Shown here: positions 22,550 to 35,055 of the stretch, in pieces
Position numbering within the stretch: the first letter of the stretch is position 1
Layout of the letters: every line of letters begins with the position of its first letter
Assembly: GCA_027924645.1 (NCBI GenBank)
Contig: BSBN01000213.1
Span: forward strand, 34,598,501 to 34,662,500
Reading direction: 5' to 3'
DNA from: Cunninghamia lanceolata
Taxonomy: Eukaryota; Streptophyta; Pinopsida; Cupressales; Cupressaceae
DNA length: 64,000 nt
Made by a program: the position numbers and the translations under genes
The notes under the pieces: model-generated
The model's input: only the letters and a program-made list of their open reading frames with translations
The model's database searches: none
What the model was told of the DNA's origin: nothing

Positions 22550-25500
22550 AAAAAAACCTTTTTGCTCTTAGGGGTCATAATAGACTTTCTTGGTCCAATG
22601 TAGCCCAAAAGGATTAAAAGACTTGGGGAATTAAATGAGGCCTCCATTAGAATTCACTCGCCCACCCCTACATTTTGGTATTATTAGGTTGGTGCCATGA
22701 GGTGTGAAAAAAAAATGGCTATTGGCAACTTTATACTACTCTCAAATGAGGCATTTTGCAATAATGCATTCATTGTCAGCATGGTCAAATAGTTTGGAGT
22801 TGATAGAAACTAAAATAGGATATTGTATATGGACCTAAAATCCACTAGTAGGTACAAATGAAACACTCCCAGGTGCCACGGATTCTAAGAATCACTCCAT
22901 CAAGGTTTAACAACTTTTTGCTCTTAGGGCTCTTAAGAGACTCTCTCAATCTAATTTAGCTTGAAAGTATTGGGAGACTTGGGGAAAATGAGGCATCCAC
23001 TAGCATTAAATAGCCCATCCTAATGTGTTTCCACTATTGGTTCAACCCCATGGGGTGCAGAAGAAAATTATGGCTATTGGCAACATTACACTACTCTCAA
23101 ATGAGGCACTTTGTAAGAATGAATTCATTGTCGACATAATCACATTGTTTGGATTTGAAAGAAACTAAGATAGGATATTATAGATGGAATTGACATCCAC
23201 CTATAGGCACAAATGAAACATTCCTAAGTGCCACAGATTCTAAGAAACATTATGTCAAAGTTTGACAACTTTTTTCTCTTAAGGCTTTTTAGAGACTCTC
23301 TCAATCCAATTTAGCATGAAAGGATAAGGAGACCCAGGGAATGAAACAAGACCTCCACTACCATTCACCCATCTACCCCAATTTGTTGGTAATATTGGTT
23401 CAGTCCCATGAGGTGTTGAAGAAAAAATATGGCTATTGGCAACTTTACACTACTCTCAAATAAGGCATTTTGCAAGAATGTATTCATTATCGACGTGGTT
23501 AAATGACCTATATTTGATATAAACTAAGATAGGCTATTATATATGGACCTAACATCCACCTATAGGAACAAACAAATCACTCCTAAGTGCTTTGTATTTT
23601 GAGAATCACTACATCAAAGTTTGACAACTTTTTGGTCTTAGGGATCTTAAGAGACACTCTCAGTCCAATGTAGCCTAGAAGGATCAGGAGACATGGGGAA
23701 AGTAAAAAGGGTTCTACTAGTACTTGCCAATCTACCCCAACATGTTGGCATTATCAGTTTAGTCCCATGAGGTGCAGAAGAAAAAATATGGCTATTGAAA
23801 ACTTTACACTACTTTCAAGTGAGGCATTTTGCAAGAATGCATTCATTGTTGACATGGTCAAATGGTTTGGAGTTGATAAAAAATTATATATACTTGGCAT
23901 CCACCTGTAGGTGCAAAAAAACATTCCTAGGTGCCACAAATTCTAAGAATCACTATGTCAAAGTTTGATACTTTTTTGTCCTTAGGGCTATTAAGAGACT
24001 CTCTTGGTCCAATGAATCTCATAACAATCAGGAGAACTGGGGAATAGAATGATGCCTCCACTAGAATTCACTATCTCATCCTAACATGGTGGCATATTAG
24101 TTTGGTCCCACGAGGTACGAAGGAAAAATATGGCTATTAGCAACTTTCCACTCCTCTCAAATGAGACATTTTGCAAGAATGCATTCATTATTGGCATAAT
24201 AAAAAAATTGGAGTTGATAATTTAATTCAAATAGACTATTGTAGATAGACCTAACATCCACCTGCAAACACAAATAAAACATTTGTAGGTGTCATGGATT
24301 CTAAGAATCACTACGTCAAAATTTGACAACTTTTTTCTCTTATGGATCTTAAGAGACTCTCTTGGTCCAATATAGCACAAAAGGATCAAGAGACCTAGGG
24401 AATGAAAGTAGGCCTCCACTAGCATTCACCTACCCACCCTAATGTGTTGGTGCTATTAGTTCAGTCCCATGAGATGTGAAAGAAAAAATATGGCTATTGG
24501 CAACTTTACACTACTCTCAAATGAGGTATTTTACAAGAATGCATTCATTGTCGGCATGATCAAATGGTCTAGATTTGGTAGAAATTGAGATAGGATATTG
24601 TAGAGGACTCAACATCCACCTATAGGTGCAAAAAAAAACATTCCTAGGTGCTACAGATTCTAAGAATCATTGTGTCAAAGTTTGAAAACTTTTTGCTCTT
24701 AGGGATCTTAAGAGACTCTTTTGGTCCAATGTAGCTTGGAAGGATCAAAAGAGCCGGGGAATGAAATGAAACATCCACTAGAATTAATCCACCCACCCTA
24801 ACATGTTGACACTGTTAGTTTGGTCCCATGAGATGTAGAAGAAAGAATATGGCTATTGGCAACTTTACACTGCTCTCAAATGAGGCATTTTGCAAGAATG
24901 CATTCATTGTCAACACAATCAAATACTCTAGAGTCCAAAAAACCTAAGATAGGATATTGTATATGGACCTAGAATCCACTTGTAGGCATAAATAAAACAT
25001 TCCTAGGTGCCATGAATTCTAAGAATCATTGTGTCAAATTTTGACAATCTTTACTCTTAGGGCTCTTAAGAGACTCTCTTGATCTAATGTAGCCTAGAAG
25101 GATTAGGAGACTTGGGGAAAAAATTAGGCCTCCACTATCATTCACCTACCCACCTTGATGTGTTGGCACTTTTAGTTTAGTCCCACAAGCTATAGAAGAA
25201 AAAATATGCTTATTGGAAACTTTACACTGCTCTTAAATGAGGCGTTTTCCAAGAATGCATTCATTGTCAGCACAGTCAAACAAATTAGAGTTAACAAATA
25301 TTGAGATAGGCTATTGTATATGGACTCAACATCCACTTGTAGGTGCAAACAAAACATTCCTAGGTGCCATGAATTCTGAGAATCATTTTGTCAAAGTTTG
25401 ACAACCTTTTACTCTTATGGCTCTTAAGAGACTCTCTTAGTCCAATGTAGCCTAGAAGGATCAAGAGACCTAGGGAATAAAACAATGCCTCCACTAGCAT

Positions 25501-26690
25501 TCACCTACCCACCCTAACACGTTGGCACTATCTTTTTAGTCTCATGAGTTGCAGAAGAAAATATATGGCTATTGACAACTTTACACTACTCGCAAATGAG
25601 GCATTTTGCAAGAATGCATTCATTATCAACACAGTCAAATGGATTGGAGTCGATATAAATTGAGATAGGCTATTTTAGATAGTCCTAAAATCCACCTATA
25701 TTTGAAAACAAAAAATTCCTAGGTGTCATGGATTTTGAGAATTGCTCCATCAAGTTTTGATTATTTTTTGCTCTTAGGGATCTTAAGAGTCTCTCTCAGC
25801 CTAATGTAGCCTGGAAGGATTGGGAGAAATGAGGAACAAAATAAGGACTCCACTAGCATTCACCCACCCACCTTGATGTGTTGGCACTATCAATTCAGTC
25901 CCACAAGCTGTGGAAGAAAAAAACATGGCTATTGGAAACTTTACACTACTCTCAAATGAGGTATTTTGAAAGAATACATTCATTTTCGACACGATCAAAT
26001 GGTCTAGAGTTGACAAAAAATGAGATAGGTTATTGTAGATAGATATGACATCTACCTATAGACTCAAAAAAATAGTCCTAGGTGCCATGGATTCCAAGAA
26101 TTGTTGCATCAAATTTTGACAACTTTTTGCTCTTAGGGCTTTTACGAGACTCTCTCAGTCCAATGTAGCACAAAAGGATTGAGAGACCTAGTGAATGAAA
26201 TAAGGCCTCCACTAGCATTTTCCCACCCACCTTAGTATGTGTTGGTGCTATCAATTTGGTCCCATGAGTTGTGAAAGAAAAAATAAGGCTATTGGAAACT
26301 TTACCATGCTCTCAAATGAGGCATTTTGCAAGAATGCATTCATCGTTGGCACAGTCAAATGGTCTAGAGTTGATAGAAACTAAGATATTTATTGTAGATG
26401 GACCCAACATCCACCTATAGGTACAAATGAAATATTTCTAGGTGCCATGGATTTCAAGAATCTCTACATCAAAGTTTGACAACTTTTTTCTCTTAGGGCT
26501 CTTAAGAGACTCTCTCGGTCCAATGTAGCCTAAAAGGATCAGGAGACTTATGGAACAAAATGAGGCAGCCATTAGCATTCCCCACTCACCCTGACATGTT
26601 GGTGTTTCCAGTTCAATCCCATGATGTGTGGAAGAAAAATTTCACTCATAGCACCTTTTCACTAGACAAAACCAAATCCACCTATTGTGT
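22550..26690. repeat. Satellite array A, about 359-bp unit, about 11 copies
   Basis: The marker GGCTATTGGCAACTTTACAC recurs at about 22717, 23072, 23431, 23790, 24132, 24492, 24851, 25208, 25567, 25927 and 26287. The spacing is 342-360 bp. Each unit also carries CTCTTAAGAGACTCTCTC and GAGGCATTTTGCAAGAATGC. Units differ noticeably, so the array is old. The last partial unit switches near 26637 to AATTTCACTCATAGCACC, the form seen in block B. The short 22343-22549 lead-in is unassigned. Confidence 0.9.
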
Positions 26691-27443
26691 CTTGCACACA
26701 TGCCCCATAGTTAGGAAAAATGGGACCCCCTCTTTTTTTTGAATCATTTTTCTTATCTCTAACCCATCTCAATTTTTTAGTTTATCTTGTGATATTTAGG
26801 TCCCAATTGATGAACTTGATTTGAGTATGGAGTTTGTGATTGCTTAACATGATTTTTGATGCACGTGGATGTTCTTGAGGTCTTGGTTTCGTGAGCATAA
26901 GGTCTTTATAACTTTTATGGTTCTTTAGTGATAATGGTGGCATTTTTGGTCAAAATAACTTCATGGCATGAGTGGAGTATGACGAACTAGGGTTTGGTTT
27001 CCCGTGGCAACTCACCAAACCCTAGAAAGGAGGTTCATATTGATGTTGCAATGTTGGTACTATTATTATAATAGTTTCATGGATTCTATTTTACCTCTTC
27101 TTCCATGAGGATTTTCCATGCCCAAGGGCTTATTGTTGTAGAAATGTTAGGAGTGGCCTTGACTCTTTATTTTACTACTTTAGATGTATTTCATAGTTCC
27201 ATAGGACTATTACTAAGATTTCCCCTAAAGATCCTTGTCTTCATAGGGTTTTAAGAGCATTATTTCATATGCATTTTCTTGGATTGACATGGTTTCATGA
27301 CAAGTCTAATGGCTCTCTACGGTTGCAAGTTAGGAAATGTACCTTCAATATTTCAACAAGTTACATGAGGGGTTCATGGAGGATTATCGACATGAAAACC
27401 ATAACAACATTGGCTATTATTAGACAAGATATTGTCATGATAA
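26691..27443. other. Unassigned stretch between satellite A and the copia element
   Basis: I see no ORF above noise, no tandem repeat and no transposon end. It continues on the far side of the copia insertion at 33841. Confidence 0.4.
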
Positions 27444-27460
27444 GGTCATGTTGTTATATG

Positions 27461-28730
27461 TGAAGAGAACTTGTGTCTCAAATTACTACTTGAACCTCTT
27501 AGTTGAACCTATGCATTGAACCACTTCGTTGAATCCCTTTGTTGAACCTTTCTAGAGTTCATTTGGTAGGTTAAATGAATTTTAGTTCAACTGTTCCTTG
27601 GTTCATTGGTTTGAGGATATGCGATGTTGGTATCGCTGTGACGAAGCACTATCGGCAGGACCGTGTTGAAGATCATTGGCATCGGTGAGACAAGGGCCGT
27701 CGGAATAAGCATCGAAGGGTTTGTCCGATGCTAAGTGTCACCCCGATGGAAGCATTCAATCGTCGGCAAGACAAGGCCTATCGGCCAACCTTTGAGGAGT
27801 TACTCCGACAGGAGTAGTCACTCCGACGAAGGTTACGGTCGTCGGCAAGACAAGGCCTATCGGCCAAACTCTGTAGAGTTACTCCGACAGGAGTAGTCAC
27901 TCCGATGGCGTATGTCTATCGGCAAGAGAATACCCGTCGGCTAAAGGTGTTGGGCCGATGTACTGCGGACATCCTGATGGAAGTCTTATTGGTATCGGTG
28001 AGACAAACCTCTGTCGGAGCGAGGGCTAGATCTTTTGCCGATGGAGGATGTCATACCGATGGTAACCTTGGTGATCGGGGAGACAATGCTCATCGGTGGG
28101 AGGTGAAGTCTGAGGGCCGATGGGAGTTGTTATGCCGATGGACTTGGAGGCTTGGTATTGTCGGCAACAAAATTGCTGACAATACTCTTTCGCCTGTTGG
28201 CGGTTATAAACTGCAAAGTCCTTTGCGACTTGGTACATGTGGGACTAAACGCCTCACTGAAATGTGAACCGTTGCGACGGTTAGATGGCAGCGACGTATG
28301 AGGAATTTGTTCTATCAGTTAGAGCAGAAGTCTGTAACGACTCTTGTTCTTGCAGATTGGAAATAGAATGATATGTCTATAGGTGTCGTTGGTATTATGA
28401 TGATGAGACTTGAATAAAGGTTCGTTCTGTAAATGTACAGGGAGATGAACTATGTATGATGTCGAGAATCAAACACCTGAGCAAGAAGCTGAGTTCTTTA
28501 TTGTAACTGTATATCTTACTGTAATAAAGATTGCTTTCTTGTGGTGGTGGGTTTTTTACCCGTAAGGGTTTTCCCACGTAATTCTGTGTGTCTATGTTCT
28601 AACTATTGTCTATTTTGGTTTCTCTTGTGTATTCATCTGTGTTATTGTAATTTAAAAAGTGACTGGTCTACACTGTCCCCTGGGAATTAACATTAGGGAA
28701 GCTGCTTTCCGCACCTGTGCTTTCCTTACA
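27461..28730 (+). mobile_element. Solo LTR, 1,270 bp, nested in the copia 5' LTR, TSD ATATG
   Basis: ATATG at 27456-27460 is repeated at 28731-28735, and the insert between starts TGAAGAGAAC and ends CTTCCTTACA-like (TTTCCTTACA), so it has TG...CA ends. Removing it restores a normal copia LTR start. Near its 3' end GGGTTTTTTACCCGTAAGGGTTTTCCCACG is the hairpin style common in copia LTRs (quoted in part: CCCGTAAGGGTTTTCCCACG). It contains a locally GC-rich block with two 79-bp direct repeats (27762-27910). Orientation plus is judged from the copia-type 3' end. No internal region is left, so it arose by LTR-LTR recombination or is an orphan. Confidence 0.85.
27762..27910. repeat. 79-bp direct repeat, two copies
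   Basis: GTCGGCAAGACAAGGCCTAT begins at 27762 and again at 27841. Both are followed by ACTCCGACAGGAGTAGTCAC. CGATG and TCGG words recur through the surrounding 27640-28150. Confidence 0.75.
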
Positions 28731-28735
28731 ATATG

Positions 28736-29219
28736 GATCCTAATTAGACTCGGAGGTTAAATTTTCCCCACTTTTATCAGCGTGGTTTCCCCCCAAATTA
28801 TTTAATGGGGTTTTGGGGGTAGTGCCCCCAAGATGGGGTCAAGGGGTAGCACCCCTTGCGGGGCCTAGGGGTAGCGGCCCTTGTGGGTTCCAGGCGTCGA
28901 GAGTTATTTTTCTATTGGCCGACATAAAAAAACCCTATTTTGTAGCCGACATAAGGCTTGATAAAAGCAGCTAAGGGTTAGGGTTTCTGTGGATATATTA
29001 TTGTAGCATTTGCAATAGTATTGAGTTGCAAGGATTGCTGGTTGTAATTGGTTTGATTGTTGGATAATGATATTGGACTCTCTATTGGTGGATGTAGTCC
29101 GAATTTGGGTGAACCATGTTAAAAATTGTCTCTCGTTGTTATTATTTCTGTGTATTTTTCATTCATCTGTTTAATCTTTATTTTCATTTAACTGAATCTT
29201 CTGCATGTAATTCCTAACA
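28736..29219 (+). repeat. 5' LTR of the copia element, main part
   Basis: This matches 33379-33835 and ends CCTAACA right before the PBS. Together with the first 12 bases at 27449-27460 it makes an LTR of about 496 bp. Around 28815-28890 there are three G-rich hairpin-like units (GGGGTAGC...CCCTTG); the 3' LTR has one fewer. Confidence 0.85.
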
Positions 29220-29221
29220 AG

Positions 29222-29232
29222 TGGTATCAGAG
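29222..29232 (+). other. Primer binding site, initiator tRNA-Met
   Basis: TGGTATCAGAG two bases after the LTR end is the classical copia PBS for tRNA-iMet. Confidence 0.85.
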
Positions 29233-29285
29233 TGGGTTGTGTTCGATTATCATTTGTAGGAAGGTCTCACGGTTGAGTGGGAGCA

Positions 29286-30081
29286 ACGGCAGACGAGGGT
29301 AAATTGAAGGTAGATAAATTTAATGGACAGAACTATCAGATATGGAAGATGTAGATGGAGGATTATCTCTATCAGAAGGATTTATGGAGGCTTTTGGAAG
29401 GAATAGATAAGAAATTGGTAGCAATGACTGATGAGGATTGGAATCTTCTGGACAGAAAGGCACTGGGAACCATTCAGTTGTGCCTAGCACCATCTGTAGC
29501 ATTCAATATAACAAAAGAGAAGACAACAAATGAACTGATGAAATCTTTGGCTAAATTGTATGAAAAACCCTCAGCCTCAAATAAAGTATTTCTCATGAAG
29601 TGTTTGTTTAATCTGAAAATGATTGAAGGTGGATCTGTGACAGATCATTTAAATGAGTTTAATATGATTACCAGTCAGTTAACTTCTGTAAAAGTGAAAT
29701 TTGATGAAGAGGTGAGGGCTCTCTTAGTTTTATGTTCTTTGCCATAAAGTTGGAATAACTTGGTCATGGTTGTAAGTAACTCTATCTAGTTCAAATACTT
29801 TGAAATTTGATGACGTTGTTGGTATTATCCTTAGTGAGGAAATGTGACAGGAAAGCTTAGGAGGGTCCACATCAGGTAGTGTTTTGAATGCAAAAAGTAG
29901 GGGCAAATCAAAGGAGAGAGGAAAAGGATCTAGAGGTCATGGGAAGTCATAAGGAAAATCAAAGGACAAGAGGTCCCAATCCAGAGGACATAAGGATTGT
30001 TAGTACTGTGGGAAACCAGGTCATCTAAAGAAAGATTGTTGGTCTCAGAAGAATAAAGGAGACAAACAAGAAGGTAATAAG
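29286..30081 (+). pseudogene. gag: Copia gag, broken
   Basis: The frame begins at 29286 with ACG where the gag ATG is expected, so the start looks lost. The KFNGQNYQIWKM start and the 29355-29747 piece (LWRLLEGIDKK to FDEEVRALLVLCSLP) are a copia Gag of the UBN2 type. A frameshift lies between about 29747 and 29850. A zinc knuckle YCGKPGHLKKDCW is at about 30004-30042, but TAG at 30001 stands inside its first Cys pair. A Lys/Arg/Gly-rich stretch precedes it. Confidence 0.8.
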
Positions 30082-30090
30082 GAGGCAAAT

Positions 30091-31480
30091 GTGGTAAGTA
30101 ATAAATTTGAAGATGATGCTTTGATTCTTTCCTTAGATAATGTTGATGATTCATGGGTTTTAGATTTAGGGACCTCATTTCATGCTACGCCCCATAGAAG
30201 TTATTTTCTTGATTATGTCCAAGGGGATTTTGGGCTGGTTTATTTGGGAGATAACGAACCTTGTCAGATTGTTAGAAAGGGAAGAATCAAGATTAAGTTG
30301 TAGAATGGGAATCATTGGCTACTACAAGAGGTAAGGCACGTTCCAAGGCTGAGTAGGAATTTAATTTTAGTAGGGCAGCTAGCTGATGAAGGTTGCATAG
30401 TTGTTTTCAGTGATAAAAATTGGAAGGTTTCAAGAGGTACCTTAATAATAGCAAAAGGTGTGAAAGTAGGCACCTTATATCTTTGTACAGGTCATATTGT
30501 TCCTTCTACTTTAGTTGTTGCAGAGAAAAATCAAACAGGTTTAGGAATAGTTGCTGCGGGTTCACAGGAAGAGACTGAAACAGTTGCTGCAGTTTCTGAG
30601 ACAACACTATGGCATAATAGACTTGGGCATATGAGTGAAAAAGGTATGAAGGTACTTCATTCTAAGAAAGTTTTACCAGGTCTAAAATGTATTAATATGG
30701 ATTTCTGTGAAAGTTGTGTGTATGACAAACAAAAGAGAGTTAGTTTTCTCAAGGATGGGAAGCAAAAGAAAGATGAAAAGTTGGAGCTTGTGCATATAAA
30801 TGTATGGGGACCAGCTTAGGTATCTTCTCTCGGTGGCTCTTGGTATTATGTTACATTCATATATGATGCAACTAGGAAGGTTTGGATTTATTTCTTTAGG
30901 CAAAAATCTGATGTATTTGAAAAATTTAAGAAATGGAGAAGCTTCATTGAGAATGAGATGGGTAAAAGATTAAAATGTCTTAGATCTGATAATGGTGGTG
31001 AATATTGCAGCAAAGAATTTGAGGATTATTGTTCCTTTAATAGAATTTGAAGGCAGAAAATGGTTCCCGGGACTCCACAAGAAAATGGAATGGCTAAGCG
31101 CATGAATAGGACAATAATGGAGCGTGTAAGGAGCATGAGATTGCATGTTGGGCTGCCTTTAAATATGTGGGCAGAGGCTGTCAATACCATTGTATATTTA
31201 ATTAATAGAGGTCCTTCAGTTCCTTTGGGATGTGGTATTCCAGAGGAAGTATGGATAGGTAAGAAGGTGAGTTATTCTTTTTTCAAAACCTTTGGATGTG
31301 AAGCATTTGCACATGTAGATTCTGAAAATAGAACCAAGCTGGATGCAAAATCAAAAAAGTGTATCTTCATTGGATATGGCATTGATGAATTTGGTTATAG
31401 GCTTTGGGATGTTGAAAATCTAAAAATTGTGAGAAGCAGGGATGTTGTATTCAATGAGAAGGTGCTATATAAAGATTAGT
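30091..31480 (+). pseudogene. pol: Copia protease and integrase, broken
   Basis: The protease reads SWVLDLGTSFHATP (about 30150-30190): the active-site Asp is kept, but the next residue is Leu instead of Ser. The pre-integrase domain TTLWHNRLGHMSEKG to FCESCVYDKQK (about 30600-30735) has its His and Cys ligands. The integrase core has LRSDNGGEY (second Asp, about 30980) and the PQENGMAKRMNRT segment carrying the usual third acidic region, where Lys stands for the expected Glu. Stops are at 30301 (TAG), 30817 (TAG) and near 31048 (TGA). The C-terminal piece ends at TAG 31477. Confidence 0.82.
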
Positions 31481-31653
31481 TGCAGTAGCATGAGAAGAAA
31501 GAAAAGGATTATGTGGTGCTGGATGATACTCCAGATAGTGATGTTCTAGTGGTTCCTCATGCTCTACAACATTAACAATAAATACCACAAAATCTAGCGA
31601 ATGTTAGATGGTCAAAAAGGCTCAGTAGACCTCCTGAAAGGTTTCCTCCCTCT

Positions 31654-33231
31654 TTGTACTCTATTTTGTTAATAGATGCTGGTGAATCAGAAGGGTATAA
31701 TGAAGCTATGCAAGTGGATACAAAGGTTCATTGGGAGCTTGCAATGAAAGATGAAATGGACTCCTTGCTAAAAAATCAAACTTGGGAATTATGTAAGTTG
31801 CCTGCAGGTAAAAAGGCTTTACCAAACAAATGGGTTTATAAGCTGAAAGAGGAAGATGGAGGTAAGAAAAGTTATAAAGCCAGGTTAGTTGTAAAAGGAT
31901 TTGCATAGAAAAAGGGCATTGATTTTGCTGAGATTTTTTCTCCAGTTGTTAAGATGACTTCTATTTGTAGTGTTTTAAGTATGGTGGCTACTGAAGATTT
32001 GCATTTGGAACAGCTAGATGTGAAAAATGCCTTTCTCCATGGTGATTTCGAGGAGATATATATGAAACAGCCCCAAGGATTTGAGGTCAAAGGTAAGGAG
32101 AAACTGGTGTGCAGATTGAAGAAGAGCTAAATGGCTTGAAACAAGCACCTCATCAATGGTACTTAAAATTTGGTAGTTTTATGGCTGAGCAAGGCTACAA
32201 CCAGTGTAATTTTGACCATTGTGTTTATTTTAAGAGGTTGGGTAATGACAGCTACATTATTTTATGTTTATATGTTGATGACATGCTTGTAGCAGGATCT
32301 AACATGGATCACATAAGAGAGTTAAAACATTAGTTAGCACAATCATTTGCTATGAAGGATTTGGAGGCAGTAAAACAAATCCTTGGTATGAAAATTTGTA
32401 GAGATAGGAAGAACAAACAATTGACTCTATTTTAGGCTGATTATGTTGAAAAAGTGTTGTAAAGATTCCATATGGAGAATGCAAAAGCTGTCAGCATACC
32501 TTTGCCTAGTCATTTGAAATTGACTAAGGAGATGTGTCTAAAGATACAAGAGGAGGAAGACAAAATGTCCAAGGTACCATATGCTTCAACTGTAGGAAGC
32601 TTAATGTATGCCATGGTATGCATGAGACTAGATATTGCACATGTTGTAGGAGTTATAAGCATGTATATGAGTAATCCCGGATTGGAGCATTGGAATGCGG
32701 TAAAATGGATTCTCATATATTTGAGAGGTACATCCAATTAACACTTATGTTTTAGGGGCTCTAATACTAATTTAGTAGGTTATGTAGACTCAGATTTGGT
32801 AGGGAATATTGATACCAGGCGGAGTACTATAGATTATGTCTTTACTGTAGGTGGGATAGCAGTGAGTTGGATCTCATGGTTGCAAAAGGTGGTTGTTTTA
32901 TCCACCACGGAGGTAAAATATGTAGATGCAACAGAGGCAAGCAAGGGGATGATATGGCTGCAATCTTTCATAGAAGAATTGGGCAAACAATAGGCTAACA
33001 GTTATTTTTTTACAGACAACCAAAGTGCCATACATCTTGCAAAGAATTATGCCTTGCATTCAAAGACCAAACACATACAGTTGAGGTATCACTTCATTCG
33101 ATCAGTGTTGGATGATGGATAGTTAAGGCTAGAAAAGAGACATACTGATGAAAATCTAGTAGATATGTTTACAAAGGCAATGACAAGGGAGAAGCTGAGC
33201 TCCTCTTCAACTTCGGTTGGTCTTCAAGACT
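31654..33231 (+). pseudogene. pol: Copia reverse transcriptase and RNase H, broken
   Basis: The RT starts with WELAMKDEMDSLLKNQTWEL and NKWVYKLK. QLDVKNAFLHGD follows at about 32010. A frameshift lies near 32125, just before LKQAPHQWY. YVDD is at 32271-32282. RNase H shows YVDSDLVG near 32780 and LSTTEVKYVDATEA near 32900. Stops near 31906, 32331, 32433 and 32460 break the frame further. RT after integrase confirms copia. Confidence 0.85.
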
Positions 33232-33355
33232 GAAAACAAAAAAATCAGAACAACAAGGTCTAGGGTGCTTATTTCCAGTGGGAGCTACAGGGTCAGTGGT
33301 GTTATAATCAGTCTCCAAGTGGGCGATGATATGGTGTGGAGTCTGATCAGTCTCC

Positions 33356-33366
33356 AAGTGGGAGAT
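33356..33366 (+). other. Polypurine tract of the copia element
   Basis: AAGTGGGAGAT directly precedes the 3' LTR start TGTTGTTATATGG. A near copy, TCCAAGTGGGCGAT, lies about 40 bp upstream, showing a short local duplication. Confidence 0.75.
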
Positions 33367-33835
33367 TGTTGTTATATGGAGCCTAATCAGATTTGGAGGT
33401 TAAATTTTCCCCACTTTTATCAGCGCAGTTTCCCCCAAATTATTTAATGGGGGTTTGGGAGCAGTGCCCCCAAGATGGGGTCAAGGGGTAGCGCCCCTTG
33501 TAGGGTCTAGGCGTCGAGAGTTATTTTTCTATTGGCTGACATTAAAAAACCCTATTTTGTAACCGACATAAGGCTTGATAAAAGTAGCTAAGGGTTAAAG
33601 TTTCTATGGATATTGTATTGTAGCATTTGCAGTAGTATTGAGTTGCAAGGATTACTAGTTGTAATCAGTTTGATTGCTAGATAATAATATTGGACTCTTT
33701 GTTGGTGGATGTAGCCCGAGTTTGGGTGAACCACGTTAAAAATTGTCTCGCTATTATTATTTCTGTGTATTTTTCAATCATTTGTTTAATCTTTATTTGC
33801 ATTTAATTGATATCTTCTGCATGTAATTCCTAATA
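33367..33835 (+). repeat. 3' LTR of the copia element
   Basis: It is 469 bp and starts TGTTGTTATATGG. It ends CCTAATA, where the 5' LTR has CCTAACA, a C-to-T change in the terminal CA. The TSD GGTCA follows. Confidence 0.88.
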
Positions 33836-33840
33836 GGTCA

Positions 33841-35055
33841 TCCAAATGGTGCCATAACATTAGGAAGCTTTCATAGGAAAAAATAAATTTCGTCATGGTA
33901 GTGAAAAAAGGAGATGAAGAGGTCTTTTGTTGTCTTATACAATCATGAACAAGTCAAGAAGAGACTATCCCAGTCCAAAATAATGAAAGACTATCCCAAG
34001 CCATTAGAACAATCATATAGGAAGGTCTCCCAAGTTGTCACATGCCTAAATGAGGACTGTATGGGCATGATACAACATTACTAAACATCCTAAAACCCTT
34101 AAGGAAACTACATACATAGTAAGAGGGATTATTATAGTCCAAGATGGTTAAAGAGTGCCCTTGACTTCATTAGGAAAGACATACCTAGGACTATCCTAAC
34201 AATCATTAAAATAATCTTAGTCATCTAGGGTATTGAAAGGTAAACAACCCATCAAGGTAACCACCATTATCTATTAACAAAGGATGATAAAAAAAACCGC
34301 TCTTGACTAAAATTGTACAAAATAATCCTAAAACTGACCAAATTGTTTCCATGAAGATTACATGCCATAAGACCTTGGCCATAGTCATTAGAGACTTAAA
34401 AAATCATGAAAAACATGTTATAAGACTTCATACAACCTTATCAACCTTGAAACCATAAAAAATACATTAAAAATAGCTTGGAAACATGCTATAAACACTT
34501 TGGAAACGTATTGCAACTTACTGGAGACATGCAAATGGATACTTAAAATGAAATGGGATTGATTGAAAAGTCAAATACACATCCTAAGGAGGATAAATTA
34601 TGTTGTGATTCCTTCGGCATACCTAATTTAATGAAATGACAAAAATTCATGGAAACATGAAAAGTTGTCACCTAGTATTGGGAACATGTGACTGAAACTT
34701 CATTGTTTTCTAATTTTTAGATATTCATGATTATTGATTGAAAATGATGATTTGATGAAGGATTTGATACTAGGTTTCTCTTGTATAGGTGAAAATAGGT
34801 GAAATGAAGGCATGAAGGAATGCATGGGAAGAAATAGTCAATGATGATAGAAACAAGGTTTTGAAACTAAAACCAAATGAATATATGGAGATTTTACCTA
34901 ATTTATAAGCCTCATATGCTACTACTACACCATTTTGGAGGTCTTGGTTGGCTAGATTAGCAAGAGGAAACCATTGAAAAGCCTTGAAAATGTTTGAGTG
35001 ATGGAAGAAATGGAAGATATGATGTGGAATAATGGTTGTACTAGTGACTCTTAAC
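33841..35055. other. Unassigned AT-rich stretch
   Basis: I see no ORF, tandem repeat or transposon end. It is the right-hand flank of the copia insertion and continues the 26691-27443 stretch. Confidence 0.4.

Larger units (their letters stand above)
27449..33835 (+). mobile_element. Ty1/copia retrotransposon, Tork/Tnt1-like, TSD GGTCA
   Basis: The 5' LTR begins TGTTGTTATATG at 27449 and the 3' LTR begins TGTTGTTATATGG at 33367. The direct repeats GGTCA (27444-27448 and 33836-33840) are a perfect 5-bp target-site duplication. Domain order is gag, protease, integrase, RT, RNase H, which defines copia. LWHNRLGHMSEKGMK and the TPQENGMAKRMNRT type of integrase fit Tork/Tnt1. The LTRs differ by about 8-9% by eye. 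A solo LTR splits the 5' LTR. Frameshifts and stops have inactivated the coding region. Confidence 0.9.

Noticed and set aside
22550..26690. Regular repeats as a possible CRISPR array
   Set aside because: The units are about 359 bp of continuous tandem sequence without unique spacers. This is a eukaryotic satellite.
27905..28267. Plus-strand frame of 120 codons in the GC-richer block
   Set aside because: It lies inside the solo LTR and is made of CGATG/TCGG repeats; no homologous domain is visible.
27625..28730. TGTTGGTATCG at 27625 as the start of the nested LTR
   Set aside because: No TSD fits that start. TGAAGAGAAC at 27461 gives a perfect ATATG duplication and restores the copia LTR.
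33837..33850. Match of GTCATCCAAATGGT to 19553-19566 in the giant element's LTR
   Set aside because: Only 14 bases agree and the surroundings do not, so I treat it as chance and not as a shared element.
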